Of a stretch of 64,000 nt of DNA, positions 24,547 through 37,165 are shown piece by piece; within the stretch, counting starts at the first letter, position 1; every line of letters starts with the position of its first letter. Under the pieces are notes generated by a model, which saw only the letters and a program-made list of their open reading frames with translations, did no database searches and was not told the DNA's origin. Both the position numbers and the translations under genes were made by a program. The stretch spans positions 124,001 to 188,000 of the forward strand of contig JH720365.1 in NCBI GenBank assembly GCA_000231825.2, read 5' to 3'. This DNA is from Tetrahymena elliotti 4EA (lineage: Eukaryota; Ciliophora; Oligohymenophorea; Hymenostomatida; Tetrahymenidae).

Positions 24547-26364
24547 TCAAACATCATTAAATTCTGAATATTAATCTTACTAGCTATTAATTTAAGATTT
24601 TTATTCTGTCTTTAAAAGCTTATGCTTCAGTTGCTATGAGTATTCAGTACAGTTTGCAAATATTTTTTTAAGGCTATTGATTAGATAAAGAAGGATTAGG
24701 CAAACTACTAAAAGCAAAAACAGGGTTAGGAAAACAAAAGCATAATCTAATATATCCCATTTATTTATTGTAAGAAGTTAGTAATAATTTAACTTAGGCT
24801 CTATGTAGTCCTCTTCTACTAAAACTCCATTCCAATAACCTAAATTCATCTCATACTCTGTAAAATTTGATTACTAAAATTTTCCAATGGCTCTTAAAGA
24901 ATACCACATCTTTCCATATTGAAGAAAATCAGATGTTTTAAATTATGGGAAAAAATTAGAGATGTCTTTAATATTAAGAGGAATATTGAAACTTGTTTTT
25001 CCTAAAAGCATATCAGAATTAATTTCTTAAAAAGTATAATTTAATAACAAAGGCTAGCTCATTCTTTTGAGATTAGTTAATTCTAAGACAAAATACAATT
25101 AAATATCATCAGTAATCTTAAGTTATTCACTTTTACTATCAAAGTATCTATAATCAAATTTTTAAATGAAGCAATTTGTTTGATTATTCAATTATTCAGA
25201 GCACAATCCATCTATAGTTTCAAATCTCTATGAATTTTTAATTAATTAATTAATAATTGATTGGTTGATAATTAGATAGATAGTAAAAAAAAGATTAAAT
25301 GATCAAAAATAAAAATTTACATTATTTAGAATGTCCACAAATGCTCTCTAATTACTACATTTCAAATTGATGTTAAATCCTTAACTTTTTAGAGCTCCTA
25401 CTTTTCCATAATACACCCCAAGAGTTTTTTAGATTATCTTCTAAGTATTTTACATTTTTTATGTCTCTTCCTAAGAATTTTGGTTATGAATGTTGCAAGT
25501 TATTGGAACTTCATCTGAGCAGAAAGTACCATATTTATCTTTTGGACAGAGACAAGCCTCCATATAAACTTGTTTTTTATAGCAACTTATTTAATCTTTT
25601 TTGAATTAGATGTAATTCTGAATAAAAACTCTCTTATCATCACAGTAGTAAATGTATCTCTATTATATTACTTTTTGAGAATGAGATGGGCAATCCTAGA
25701 ATAATTTAATCACCTTATATGTTTTTTATTCCTATTCAGTGTAATAAATTTTATTTCTAGGCACTTAGTACTCTATATCATATGGCTCATTTTAGTTAGA
25801 AGTTCCTAGATTATACTCTATATGTATTTGCTCCTTCATATAAACATGGTAAATAAAGGGATCACTTTAGTAGAGTAGAAATGTTTGAACATACTTATCA
25901 TCCTTATCATTGTTAACAATCTTCTTTTTTTAGACATCAGCTTCATTATTAGTTTTTGGTTGCTAATTAGCTCCTTATTAATCTAGATTCTTATCCTATA
26001 AGATTCTTCTACTTTAGCTCATATCATTTATGCACTAAGCATCTTGGCAAAGACTTGAATTTTTCATCTAATGAAAGCTATTAACTACCTATAACTATTC
26101 GCTTTACTACTAATAACTATTATTACTTATGTTTTAATCTTCAGTATTTCTATTTCTAAACAAAGAAGGAGCTAACAATCTCTCATAGTCTTCTATAAAA
26201 CTTTATTACTATAAAAGAAGTTATCTCTATAAAGATTCTATTTGCTAATTCAAATGGCAAAATGTATCTAAGAAAGTGAGAACTAATTGACTACAAGAGA
26301 TACACAAAGTTTAAATGGCTACTATTAGTAAAATCTTATTGAATCTTGAATTAGATTTTCTCAT
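24547..26364 (-). CDS. Type I membrane protein with EGF-like motif, function unknown
   Basis: Two exons, 26364-25321 and 25227-24547, joined in phase 0; 574 residues, TGA 24549-24547. ATG 26364 starts a basic then hydrophobic signal peptide (KILLIVAIQTLCISC). A Gln-rich stretch follows, then a lumenal/extracellular domain with Cys residues including an EGF-like core CLCPKDKYGTFC near 25560. A single transmembrane helix of about 25 residues (DYAFVFLTLFLLLVVCLILL) is coded at about 24710-24650, leaving a short cytoplasmic tail of about 43 residues. I do not recognise a family. The topology (signal peptide, EGF-like loop, one membrane helix) resembles the RING-H2 protein at 4.6-8.1 kb without its RING tail. 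A receptor or surface role is plausible but unproven. Confidence 0.85.
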
Positions 26365-27908
26365 TATTGTTTTAACTTTTTGCTATTTAAATAGTTTGAT
26401 TTTTTTTAATTGTTCTTCTAATTTAATTTTTTAATTGCTTAATTTTGCACAATTTTTAAAACTAAGTAAGCATTTAATCATTAGTTTTCAGGTTAAAATG
26501 ACATTAAAATTCATATTTAAATGAAATCCCTTATCAACTTTTTTTAATGAAATAACTAGAATGAAAACCAATAATTTTATTGATGATTTAAATATTTATG
26601 ACGTTTTCATAGATCTTTACATTATTTTTTTTTCTTTTCTATTAAAGTCTATAGTTTCTTACCAAAGTTTCCCATGAAAAATACAAAACAAATCCATACT
26701 ATTTAAAATTTTTTCAACAAAAATTAAAATTTTAGTGAGTTTATCTATCTATTTTTCTAACTAAAAATCAATAATTTAAGTAAAATCAATTATTATTTTA
26801 ATTTCAAAGTAACTTTCTTAAATAATTTTACAAATTTTTAAGTGTATTTACTAATATACACTAGCCTCTTTTATCGAGAAATTTCAATTATAGGAAGTAG
26901 ATAGATATTTTGTCTACTGGAGAGTATTTTTAATTAATTACTAACTTGCTTGCTATTGAGAAAACAAATTATTTAATTAAATCTAATTTCTAAACTAAAC
27001 AAATTTTCATAATAGAGTTTATTTTGAAATTTTTTAAGCAAGTGTGAGAAGGAAAAATTTTAAATCACAATCAAAATTGGTTCAAACTAAAATATTAAAA
27101 AATAGTTTCTTATTCTTTAAAAAATTTAAATTATTTTTAAATTTGAATGAAGAATAAATATCCTAAATTAATATTTTTCATTAAAGAAAATTTATTCAGT
27201 ATAATTACATTTTCTGTATGAAAAGATAGAGAATAAAAATACATGTTTTATTCAATAAAACTTTAAATTTCTCATAAAAACAAAAGCTTATATAATATGA
27301 ATTAATTATTCACTTAAAAAATAATTTAAAATCAATTTGGTGATTAGGATTTTTAATTTAATAATTAAACTTGAAAATTAACCAAATGTCTTAAAATAAA
27401 TTTAATAAAAATGATTAATTAAATAATTTAAAAAAAAAAAAATCTATTTTTTTAAATGATTTTATGAATAGATAAATAGAAAATTAATAGTTTTTTTAAA
27501 TTAAAAAATAAATGATTAGTTTAAAATATTAACTTTAACATATCATGATTTGATTTGTCTTGCTTTAAAAAAAAAATATCATGATTTGGTTGACAGAGAT
27601 CATAGAAAAAATAATTTATATTTAAAAAAGAAAGAAAAGATTATAGAGATAGAGATTGAATTTTAAGTTTTAAAGGGGAAATTTAATTTAAAATATGAAT
27701 GAATACTTGGCATAGATTGGTATGTTTCTATGTGAAATCCTAGAGAAAAGAAAGAAAGATAAATAGTGAATTTCTTTGTTAGCTAGTTAGTTAGTTAGTT
27801 ATATATTTATTTATTTGTTAGTAAATTAATAATAAAACAATAAAATAGTTATAAAAATTAAAAATAGTTACAAACAAATAAACAAAATAAATCAATCAAA
27901 AAATTAAA
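26365..27908. other. Intergenic between divergent genes
   Basis: AT-rich with no supported gene. It separates the EGF-like gene (-) from the RIIa/IQ gene (+), so it should carry both promoters. A short direct repeat (TATCATGATTTG) occurs at about 27541 and 27577, and a TTAG run at 27783-27803. Confidence 0.55.
27783..27803. repeat. TTAG tetranucleotide run
   Basis: About five copies of TAGT, followed by an ATTT-type run, lie 105 bp upstream of the RIIa/IQ gene start. A similar TTAG run occurs upstream of the PAS membrane gene. Confidence 0.75.
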
Positions 27909-28901
27909 ATGGCTAGCAAATATCTCCAAAAGTACCAAGTTCCTGAAGGATTTTATGATATACTCCATGAATTTACTCGTGAAGTATTGCGTGCTTAACC
28001 TGAAGACATAATAGAATATGCAGCAAATTATTTTGAGCACAAAGCTTAGGGAAAAGAATATTATTTTGAAAGTAAATATAATATCTAAAGAGATAGACAA
28101 GATTAAGATAATTCTAAGAAATATAACCCTACTCCTAATTAGGATTATGCTGAATAAGCAAAAAGAGTAGTTTAAGCTTCCAACCAAAGAGTTTAAGTTT
28201 AAAATTCACAATCTGGTCATAAATCTCCCTAACATTAGCATACAAACTCTCAATAGCATTAAGGATAATAAACACACGAAGCTGCTTCTCATCACCCTTA
28301 AAGATAACCATCAGGAAATAATGCAGGAAGACCTCAAACTTAAAATTCAATTACAAGCGATAAGCCTAATGATACTTCAAAACTTTCTCATAAATCTAAA
28401 AAAAGTGACTAGTCTCACCCAGAAGAAAAGAAAATCTCAAAGGAATTTGTTGGTGATTTATATAATTCTGCTCTTCATAAAGCCTTAAAACCTACTCACT
28501 AAGAAGCCTATGAAGGAGAAGAGGAAGAAGAATAATAATAAAATTTTGCTAATGAAGAGGAAGGCCAAGAAGAAGGTGAATACTAACAATAGCCTTACGA
28601 AGGAGGTGAATATGGTTAATAAGAAGGAGAAGAGTATGAATAATAAGAAGGTGCAGAATATGAATAACAAGAAGGTGGAGAATATGAATAACAAGAAGGT
28701 GGAGAATATGAATAATAAGAAGGAGGTGAAGAATAAAATGAGTAACAAGCTGTTGCTGAAGAATAAGAGGAAAGTAGTTAACGCCAACATGAATAGGTTG
28801 TTTTAGAAGGTCCTGTTGAAGAATATGAAAATGTTGCTCTTAAACTCTAATCCGTTTATAGAGGAAAAAAAGTTAGATAAGAATAAAAATAGAATTAATG
28901 A
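27909..28901 (+). CDS. SPA17-like RIIa-domain and IQ-motif protein
   Basis: Single exon of 330 residues, ATG 27909 to TGA 28899-28901. Residues 11-42 match the RIIa dimerisation/docking fold (VPEGFYDILHEFTREVLRAQ, then DIIEYAANYF), which in R-subunits and sperm proteins docks A-kinase anchoring proteins. A Gln/His/Ser-rich linker and a Glu/Gln-rich region with tandem octapeptides follow. The C-terminus carries an IQ motif (LKLQSVYRGKKVR), expected to bind calmodulin. RIIa at one end and IQ at the other is the layout of sperm surface protein Sp17, found in cilia and flagella; a ciliary/axonemal anchoring role is inferred from that. At 330 residues it is about twice the length of mammalian Sp17, because of the linker and repeats. 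Confidence 0.92.
28624..28732 (+). repeat. 24-bp coding minisatellite (octapeptide repeat)
   Basis: About four to five head-to-tail copies of a 24-nt unit encoding EYEQQEGG-type octapeptides (variants at positions 2 and 8) lie inside the RIIa/IQ gene. Near-identity of the middle copies suggests recent expansion. Confidence 0.85.
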
Positions 28902-30220
28902 TGAAAATAAAATATATGAGATATTAGCAAGTTATTTTCTTGATACAAAAAACAAACTAATTAATTAAAAATGTATTTGCTAATCATTTTTTTCAAAGAA
29001 AACTATATAAAAATTAACATGACATCTTTGGTAATTTTAAGAAGGTTTTATAGTATAAAGGCATTTACTTCATTTTATATTAATATCTCCCTTGTTAATA
29101 TCTATCACATAATTCATTATTTCATTAAAAATTTATTGATTTCTTTTTAAACATCCAGGTAAAATAAAGCTTCTAAGATAAAGAACTACTTTAAACTTAT
29201 TCTTAATTGTTATGATAAAGTTAAATAAATTAAACAAAAGTTAATTTTATCAAAAATCACTCTTTTCTGATTGAATTTAAATTCTTTTAGCTCATGATTA
29301 CTCCAATTCTCACAAAATTTTTGTTTTATTTGGAGTTGGTTTTTTAAATTATACACTTTTTTAATTAACATTTTTATTTTGTGTGAAATTTTAATTATTA
29401 TTTTTAATTTAAAAATTTTAACTGCTTCATTTTCAACAATTTAAAATTAAAAATTTCAAATTTTTTTTTCCATCATCAATTTTAGGCTTTTAATGGATTA
29501 ACTCATAAAATAACTAAAACAATTAAGAAAGTAAAGTTTTTTGTTATGTTAACGTTAAGAAAATTTGGTTCAGTTAATAAAAAGATGATATTTATGATAA
29601 TTTTATTTTTTAAATTTGTATTTTATTTGTTTCTATTTCAACTATTTAAGTTATTTGGTTATTTGTAATTTAGATTTGATGTCTCAAATTTTTTAGTTCA
29701 AAGTCTTAATATTCAAAATAAATATTCATAAAGGATAAAGGGGAGATTTGTAATAAGTTTTGGAGATCAGTAAGTAAATGTTTTTCAAATTTTTCTTCTT
29801 CTTCAACACAGGATTTTTGGTTCTATAAAAACACTGAAATCAAAAATTTAATTATATTTTGATTTACATTCTGCAACTCAGAAATATAGTTTTTCTCAAA
29901 TTATTTTATAGAAAAATAGATTTGAGGGAGATTTATTTAGCATTTAAAAAAGATGAAAATGAAAAAATATATTTATGAAGTATTTAGAGAAAAGTTGTAA
30001 TATTCACCTAAATATAATTACAACATTTATTTTTAAAAATAGTTATTTCCTTGTTTATCAATGTTAAATTTTTGATGAATTAACATCAATCAATCTAAAC
30101 AATAACTATTTAGGCATTTAATTTGTATTTCCTTCTTATTTACATATTTCTCTAGTAATTTTTAATAATAACTATTTTCTTAGTTTAGATGAATATTAGT
30201 AATTAATTTATAATCAAGTT
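28902..30220. other. Intergenic, AT-rich
   Basis: No supported gene. It holds the 3' end of the RIIa/IQ gene and the upstream region of the K+ channel gene, both on the plus strand. Confidence 0.55.
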
Positions 30221-33200
30221 ATGAGCATATTTACATCTAAAAAATTGAAATCTCCAGCTATAAATTTGAAAGATGACGAAAAATAAAATACAATCACATA
30301 GCATGCTGATTAAGCTAATTATAATACTATTATTACATAAGAAAATTTACAAACAGGCTCTTATTTAAATTCATAGCGCGAGTTTTTGATCAAAGATAAA
30401 TAACACACTTAAAATATATTATCATAAAAGAAAGATAGCTAGGTGAATAATTAAGGCATTTATTTTTAGGAATAAAATTCAAACTAGAATAATGATTATG
30501 AAAACATTTATTTAACAAATAAAGAGGATTAGTAAAAGTAGATTCTTAAAAGTAATGATATTTTCGAAAAAAGAAGCTCGCGATTTGATATTAATATACA
30601 TAGCGATTAAATTGAGATTATAGATGGTAATGACAATTCAGTAGTAAGCCCTTAAACTACTTAAAGAAAATATTAAAAAACAGAGAATGAGATAATTGAT
30701 ATTGATGAGCAAGGTTAGAAGGAAAATTTAAATAACTAAATTGTAAATAATAATGGTAAATATTATCTTTTACTGTTAGCAAAATACTAGTAAAAATTTT
30801 CCAATAAAAAATAGACAAATACCATAAAGAGAAAGCAGCATAAATAGGATTAGTTTATAAAGCATAGCTAAAAAATGATGACTCTCCTTCATAAATCAAA
30901 AGAAAATCAGATTAAAAAAGTGAAAAAAGTATTTTATCAAATCAATAATCACTTAAAAATTATGCTAACAATGGATAAAAGCTATGGTCAATAGTGAAAA
31001 AAGATATATTCTACCCTATTAAATTCAATGGCAAGTAAATTTCTATCAAAAATTATAAATTACTAACTATATAAATTATATATTTCATCATTTACTATTT
31101 TATCAAAAAAAAAAAGAGTAGAATTGGGACTTGATAAAAAAAGAAAACAAAAATTCAAAGGCTCATAAACATAAAAAATATATTCATAGGGTATTTTCAA
31201 AAATTACTCAAAATTATTATTTTGCTAATTAATATTTTCGAAAATTAGATCCTTATTTATTTATTGATCCATAAGGATACTTTAAGCTCTTTTGGGATAT
31301 CTTTATAGGATTAATTTAATTATATTTTCCTTTTGTATTTCCTATTAGATTAGCTTTTGGTCTTAGTAACCAGCCTTACCAAATTATTGATATACTAATT
31401 GATTTTGTTTTTTTAATTGATATGTTTTTCTCATGCATTACTGGAATTAACGAAGGTGGAGAAATTATAAAAGATAGATACTACATAACTAAAAAATATT
31501 TAAGGTATTTTTTACTTCTTTAAACTTTTATTCATTAAGTAAAGTGCTATTACAAATAGACAAATTAAGATTAGATTTATTTAAAAATTCAACTAAATAT
31601 TCATTGAGATAAATACTTAATTTCATTTAAAATAAATTATTTTTAAATATATTTAGGACCTATTTCATTTTTGACTTTATCAGCTTAATCCCCTATTACT
31701 TTTTTTATTAAGAATTAAATTATATAAAAATATTTCGTATGGCAAGGTATTGGGATAGGTATGTACTACTATTAAATAAAACAGTATATTTAATTTTTAA
31801 GGGTGGATCCTCTCATAAATTTGCAGTTTTGCTTTATTATCTGTTTAAGTAAATAATTAATAATAGATTCAATTAAATCTAAATAATTTATTTTTCATTT
31901 TTAGAGTTTCATCACTTATATTAATTTGTGTTCATGTCATGACTTGCTGGTGGATAGAAATTGGTCAATTAGAGTAATTGGGAGAGACTGCTGACTTACC
32001 TTAAGAATTTAAGTAAGTAGGATGGGTTAATAACTATTATTTAAAATATCCTAATAAACCTTAATATGGGAGCTATAACTAAGATATTTATATTACGGGT
32101 TACTATTTTGTAACAACTACTATTGCTACTGTTGGATATGGTGATTTAGCATCTAAAACAGTTATGGAAGAATTTTATACTATGTTTTGTGAATTTTTTG
32201 GCATTGCTCTTTTTGGTTATATTTCAGGAGGCTTAATTTCTGCTGTGCAAATTTCATTATTAGTAGGTACTTAAAAAAGAAATGAAATGAAGAGTGAATT
32301 TGATCAGTGGCTATTTTAGAGAGAGAAAAACAGAGAAACTCCTTTATATTTTTAACTTCTTAAGAATTTAAGGGATATTAATAATTTTAATACAGAAAAA
32401 AACTTTTCAAATTTCTTTAATCATCAAGAATACTTTCATTATTTACCTAAAGAATAAAAAAGAAAGATTTTTAATCTTATATTTACAGATATTGCTACTT
32501 TTTTTGGAGCTTTCTTTAGAAATATTAATGAGCTTTCCATGATTTAAGATTTATTTTAATACATGCATCCATTATCGTAATTTATCTTTAGAAATAAATT
32601 TTATATAATTGTATTTTTCAATAGGTTTTTGCCAGGAGCTGAGATTATCAAATATAGGAGCTTACCTAGAGGTTTATATCTTTTAGTAAGTGGAAAAGTT
32701 CATATAGGCACAGGGAAAAAAATTAATAGCATGCTTGTTAATAATAATTTAAAAGCAGGTTAAAAAAATAAAAATAAAGTGAAGCATATTGAAAGGTAAT
32801 ATTTTAGAAAGCTCTATCCTGGTAGCTTTTTTGGAGAATTCAGTCTTCTAGAAAAAAATAGCTCTTTTAATTTTGTAGCAGGTGGTAAATAAATAGTTAA
32901 TGTTTTATACATTAGTAAAGCTAAATTTATAGAAACCTGTTCAAAGTACAAAGAGAGTAATTAATGGTTAAAATAGTTTTCTTATTACAGATTTAAATAT
33001 TTCAAAATGGTAATTTAATTTTTTACAAAATATGATTTAAAATCTATTAAAATAATTCAAAAGGAGAAATATGCCTATTTGAAGAAGGTTAATTTTTAAA
33101 TGAAAAACAATTAAAAAAGACCTAATCAAAATGAAAAAGCAGGATTTTCTCGTTTCTCTAAACTGAAATAAATTTTTAATAACAAAAAAGAAGAACTTGA

Positions 33201-36200
33201 AAATAATTTTGTTGAAGATGAAGTAAATAATGAAGATTCAGAGAGTGATGATCAAGAAAAATACATTTATTCTTAGAGAGATACAACAAAAAAAATTGAA
33301 CCCATAAACGAATCAAAAGAATTAGATTTTTCAAGTTCAAGTGATATTAGTTCGAAAGAAAATTAAAAAATTATAAAAGAAACTTTTGAACAAAGTGAAT
33401 AAAACTAACAAACAGATAAAGCTTCAAGCAAGTAAAATATCCTGCATGCTAAGAAACAAAGCTTGCTAGACGAAATGTAATTAAAAGAAGATGAACCACT
33501 TCCTAGAATTTCTTAAGTATTTAATCCTTAAGACCATAAAAGAGGAGTTAAGAGTGATCTAAGCTTATATCTATAAAATAGTAAAAAGGGAGAAGGCTAA
33601 AATATACATAAAAGAGTTTTTAGCTAGCCTATAAATTTAATCAATTTTAAATTTGTATAAAAAGATACTTTAAAATAAAAATAGCAAAATATAATTCCTA
33701 ATGCAGTTGTACAATAGGTAAGACACGCAAGAGTTAAATCATTAGAATAATAAGATAAAAAGTAGAGAGAAAAACATATTAAATATAAATCACTTAATAT
33801 AAGAGAAAAAGCTTAATCAATTAGTAAAAATAAGAAATCATTCAATTTTTAGTTTAATTAAATGGATGAATTCAAAGAAAAAAAAGTCATAAATAATCCA
33901 ACTGATTAATAGCTATAAGTCTAAATAAATGAATCTGAAGATAATGCAAATCAGCCCTATTAATTTAATATTCATTTTAGAGATCCTAACTTTAATGCTC
34001 TAAGTCCTCATAGCAAGGAAAATGATAAGCTTATTAGTACTCCATTTAGCTCTAATCAGTAGACTTAAACTAGGGATACTACAAATAATTAAAAGCTTCT
34101 GTTTAGTGATGATGACTAGAACTCAGTAAAAGGCAGATAAGGTGAAAACAAAGATTTTTAGATAAACGAAATAAATTTGGATTAGATCTAAAGAGCATTT
34201 GAAGATTAAAAGAGCCAACAAACAGAGTAATATCACTCTTGCATTATAGGAATTGATTCAGATTAAGAAGAAGATTTTTACAAGGATTTATAAATGGATG
34301 ACTAATTCAATTCTAAGAATAAGGAAAGTTATGAAGTTTATCAGGAATTTTAATTGAAAAAAGACTTTAATACATAAAATTAACTTGAGAAAATTGAAAA
34401 TTAAAAACTGAACCAAATTGATTTTAGTAAATTTTAAATAAATTAAAATAAAAACTAGTAGTTAGTTTAGCTAAATTTATAGAAATCATAAGACATCAAC
34501 TCCTAGATTAAATAAAATCAAATAATTTAAAAAGCAGAAAAAAATCAACATGATGATATTTTGTCTAAAATTTAATTTAACGAAGTTCTTAATGATTAGA
34601 AAACAGCTAACTGCATTGAAAAAGTTGATGGAATATCTTAATAAAATTAAATATATGTAATATAAGAGACAAATGAAGAACACTTAAATGACAATAATAA
34701 ATAAGTAGAAGATTTAATTTTGTTTGACTCATCTGATAACTTATCTTTCTTTCTAGATGAAGAAGAGGAGGAAAATGAAAATACCAAAAATAACTAAAAT
34801 AATGGAGATTAAGATATTCTTTAATAAGAGGAAAATAAAGATTAAAATAACAATAACGATGATTGTATGATAACCATTAAAAATTTAAATAAGGCAGATG
34901 AAATAATTGAAAATTCAAATAAAGATGAAAGCCTATAAAGTTAAGATGCTGTGGAAGACATTATGAATAGTTCTGAAGAAAAAGACCTTGATCAAAAAGT
35001 CAAAGCAAAAAAGATTGAAAATATAAGGAATGACTCTGTTCATCATTTAAAGCTGATAAACGAGGAGGAGAAAAAGATAAGAAGAGCTTTTAGATACTAA
35101 ACAACTTCCAACAATTAACTTGAAATGCTGTAAACAAAGAAGCAAGTTTAAATAGCTGAAAAAGTAGGAGTGAAAATACCTTACATAAATTAATTATCAT
35201 CTTCTCGTTTTAAAATGTTAGCATAAAATAAGGTTATGAAAAAAATTTTGAACAAAAAAATTTCAATTCTAGTCAATACTGTCATGTAAAAGTCTGCATC
35301 ATCTAACAGTTCTAAAAAAGCATTTGGAAACCACACATTAAGATCTTTAAACAAAAACAGTGTTCGATATATTTCACAGCATGAAAATGAGCTTGATAAT
35401 TAAAATGGTTTAGATTCTTAGCAATTTAAAGATATTATGGTCAGCACTCCAAACAGTTCTACTTCATAATAAGATAAACCCCCATCAAAATTTTTTACAT
35501 TTAAAGAAGTTGTTTCTTAGAGATCATCTCCACATAACAATTATGAGCCTTAAATTGATTTTAAAAGGTGCTATAGTTAGTCAATGAATAATTCACCTTC
35601 TAATAAAAATATTTTAAGCAATGATAATAGATAAAAAATTAATTCATCACCAAGAATTTTATCTTCATACAGACATGTACCTTCTCCTAAACACAATGAA
35701 AACTAGGATTATTAAAAAATTTAGAATGCACCTAAATCAAAATTTTCATAAAATGTTGAAAGCAAATCTCCAATATAATTAGCCTAAAGTGAGTTATTCA
35801 ATTAATAAAATGATAAAGAAATTTTGGATTCACAAGAATACTGTGAAAAAATATAGCAAATAAGCTGTAGTGAAGTTCCAAATATTTTAATTTAGGATGC
35901 TGTAGTGGAAGATGATATATAAAATATTGACGAAGATTCAGATGTAAAAGATGATTAGAGTGATGATATTGAAATTCAAATGAATTAGATTTATAACTCA
36001 CGTGTCCCTAATTTTTAACTTATGCTTTATATTGATAAAATTGTAAATGAACATAAAAAGAAATATTTACAAGGTTCAGAGTTTTTTGATACAGATGATT
36101 ATCAATGCTATGATGAAATAGAAAATAATGAAAAGCTACAAGATCTTGGAAATTCTAATAAGGAACAATCAGCTTTAGATAACTCAATTGACATACCAAT

Positions 36201-37165
36201 TGAAATTATCAAACCTAATTTCGATATTCAGGAACTTCATACCCTACCTTCCTATCTTAGTGTAAAGTTTTTAATTTTTTAAAACAATTTAATTGAAATT
36301 ATTTTTAATAAAATAGAGCCAAATATCAATTATGGAAAACAAAATACAACAAATTATTGAAACAACATTTGATGATTGCTATGTTTGTATAGAAAAAATT
36401 AAGAAATTAAACTCAATTAAATAAAAAAAGAAGCTTTCTATCAGATAGTTTGATGAATCTGAAGCTATTTAAAGTAGTGATCTTGTATCAAATGTAGGAA
36501 TTAAAGGTGCTTCTGAATCAAGCTGTATTTAAAAGATAACTATCTCTAACATTATTAATGAATCTCAGCAGCCATAAAGAAAAACTTTCAACAATTTAAA
36601 TTAACAATCTCTTAATGTCAATATAGATGACAAACCAATATAAAAAAATAATGAAAAGGGCAAATAAACACCCAAAAAAATAAATCTAGGATACAATTTA
36701 CAGTTTTCCATGCAAGATGAGAAAAACTAAGATAACAAAGATGACTTTAATTTCTTTACTGAGTTAGAAAAAAAGAATCAGATTTTACAAAATTTCAATT
36801 AAGATTAAGAAGGCTAGCTTACTGCTAGAAAAATTTTTGGTTTGACGCCTTAAAAATACAAAAGTAAAATCGAATATGATAAACCTCAGGATATGCAAGC
36901 AGAAGATAACCAAAAAGGATTTAGTGATGCAGTTGAGAAAGCATAAAGTAATATTACAAAAAATAGCAAAGAATAAGATTAATAATAATTATAAAGTGGT
37001 AACTTAAAACAAAGTTATTTAAAAGTTTTTTCTAAAGAATATAATAATTCTAATAATACTGAATAGGATAAGATTAAAAATGAATTCAAAAAAATGTTTC
37101 ACAATATTTTTTCATAAGGAGATAAAAGTCCTATAAGCATGGAAATGTCACATACATCTAATTGA
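30221..37165 (+). CDS. Voltage-gated-type K+ channel with cNBD-like domain and giant tail
   Basis: Exons 30221-30755, 30791-31034, 31190-31504, 31657-31758, 31802-31848, 31907-32576, 32625-36261 and 36317-37165; 2,132 residues, TGA 37163-37165. Exons 3-6 encode the EAG/CNG-like membrane core: S1 after FKLFWDIF, S2 DFVFLIDMFFS, a poor S4 (KIFRMARYWDR, few Arg), S5 and the selectivity filter TTTIATVGYGD (near 32113-32150), so K+ selectivity is expected. Exon 7 starts with a cyclic-nucleotide-binding-like fold (LYLLVSGKVHIG, FGEFSLLEKN); the phosphate-binding Arg expected after FGE is not seen, so nucleotide binding is doubtful. About 1,350 low-complexity residues follow. The 30700-31190 region is uncertain: the first intron is only 35 nt and the original frame also stays open to a TGA at about 30994; both phases fit the next acceptors imperfectly. 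Confidence 0.85.

Noticed and set aside
28510..28806. Lys/Asn-rich and hydrophobic frames over the octapeptide repeat
   Set aside because: Shadows of the EQQEGG-coding frame, which carries the RIIa and IQ domains.
32577..32624. In-frame read-through of the 48-nt segment before the channel's cNBD
   Set aside because: Length is a multiple of three without TGA, but GTAATT...AATAG ends and a better cNBD start favour an intron.
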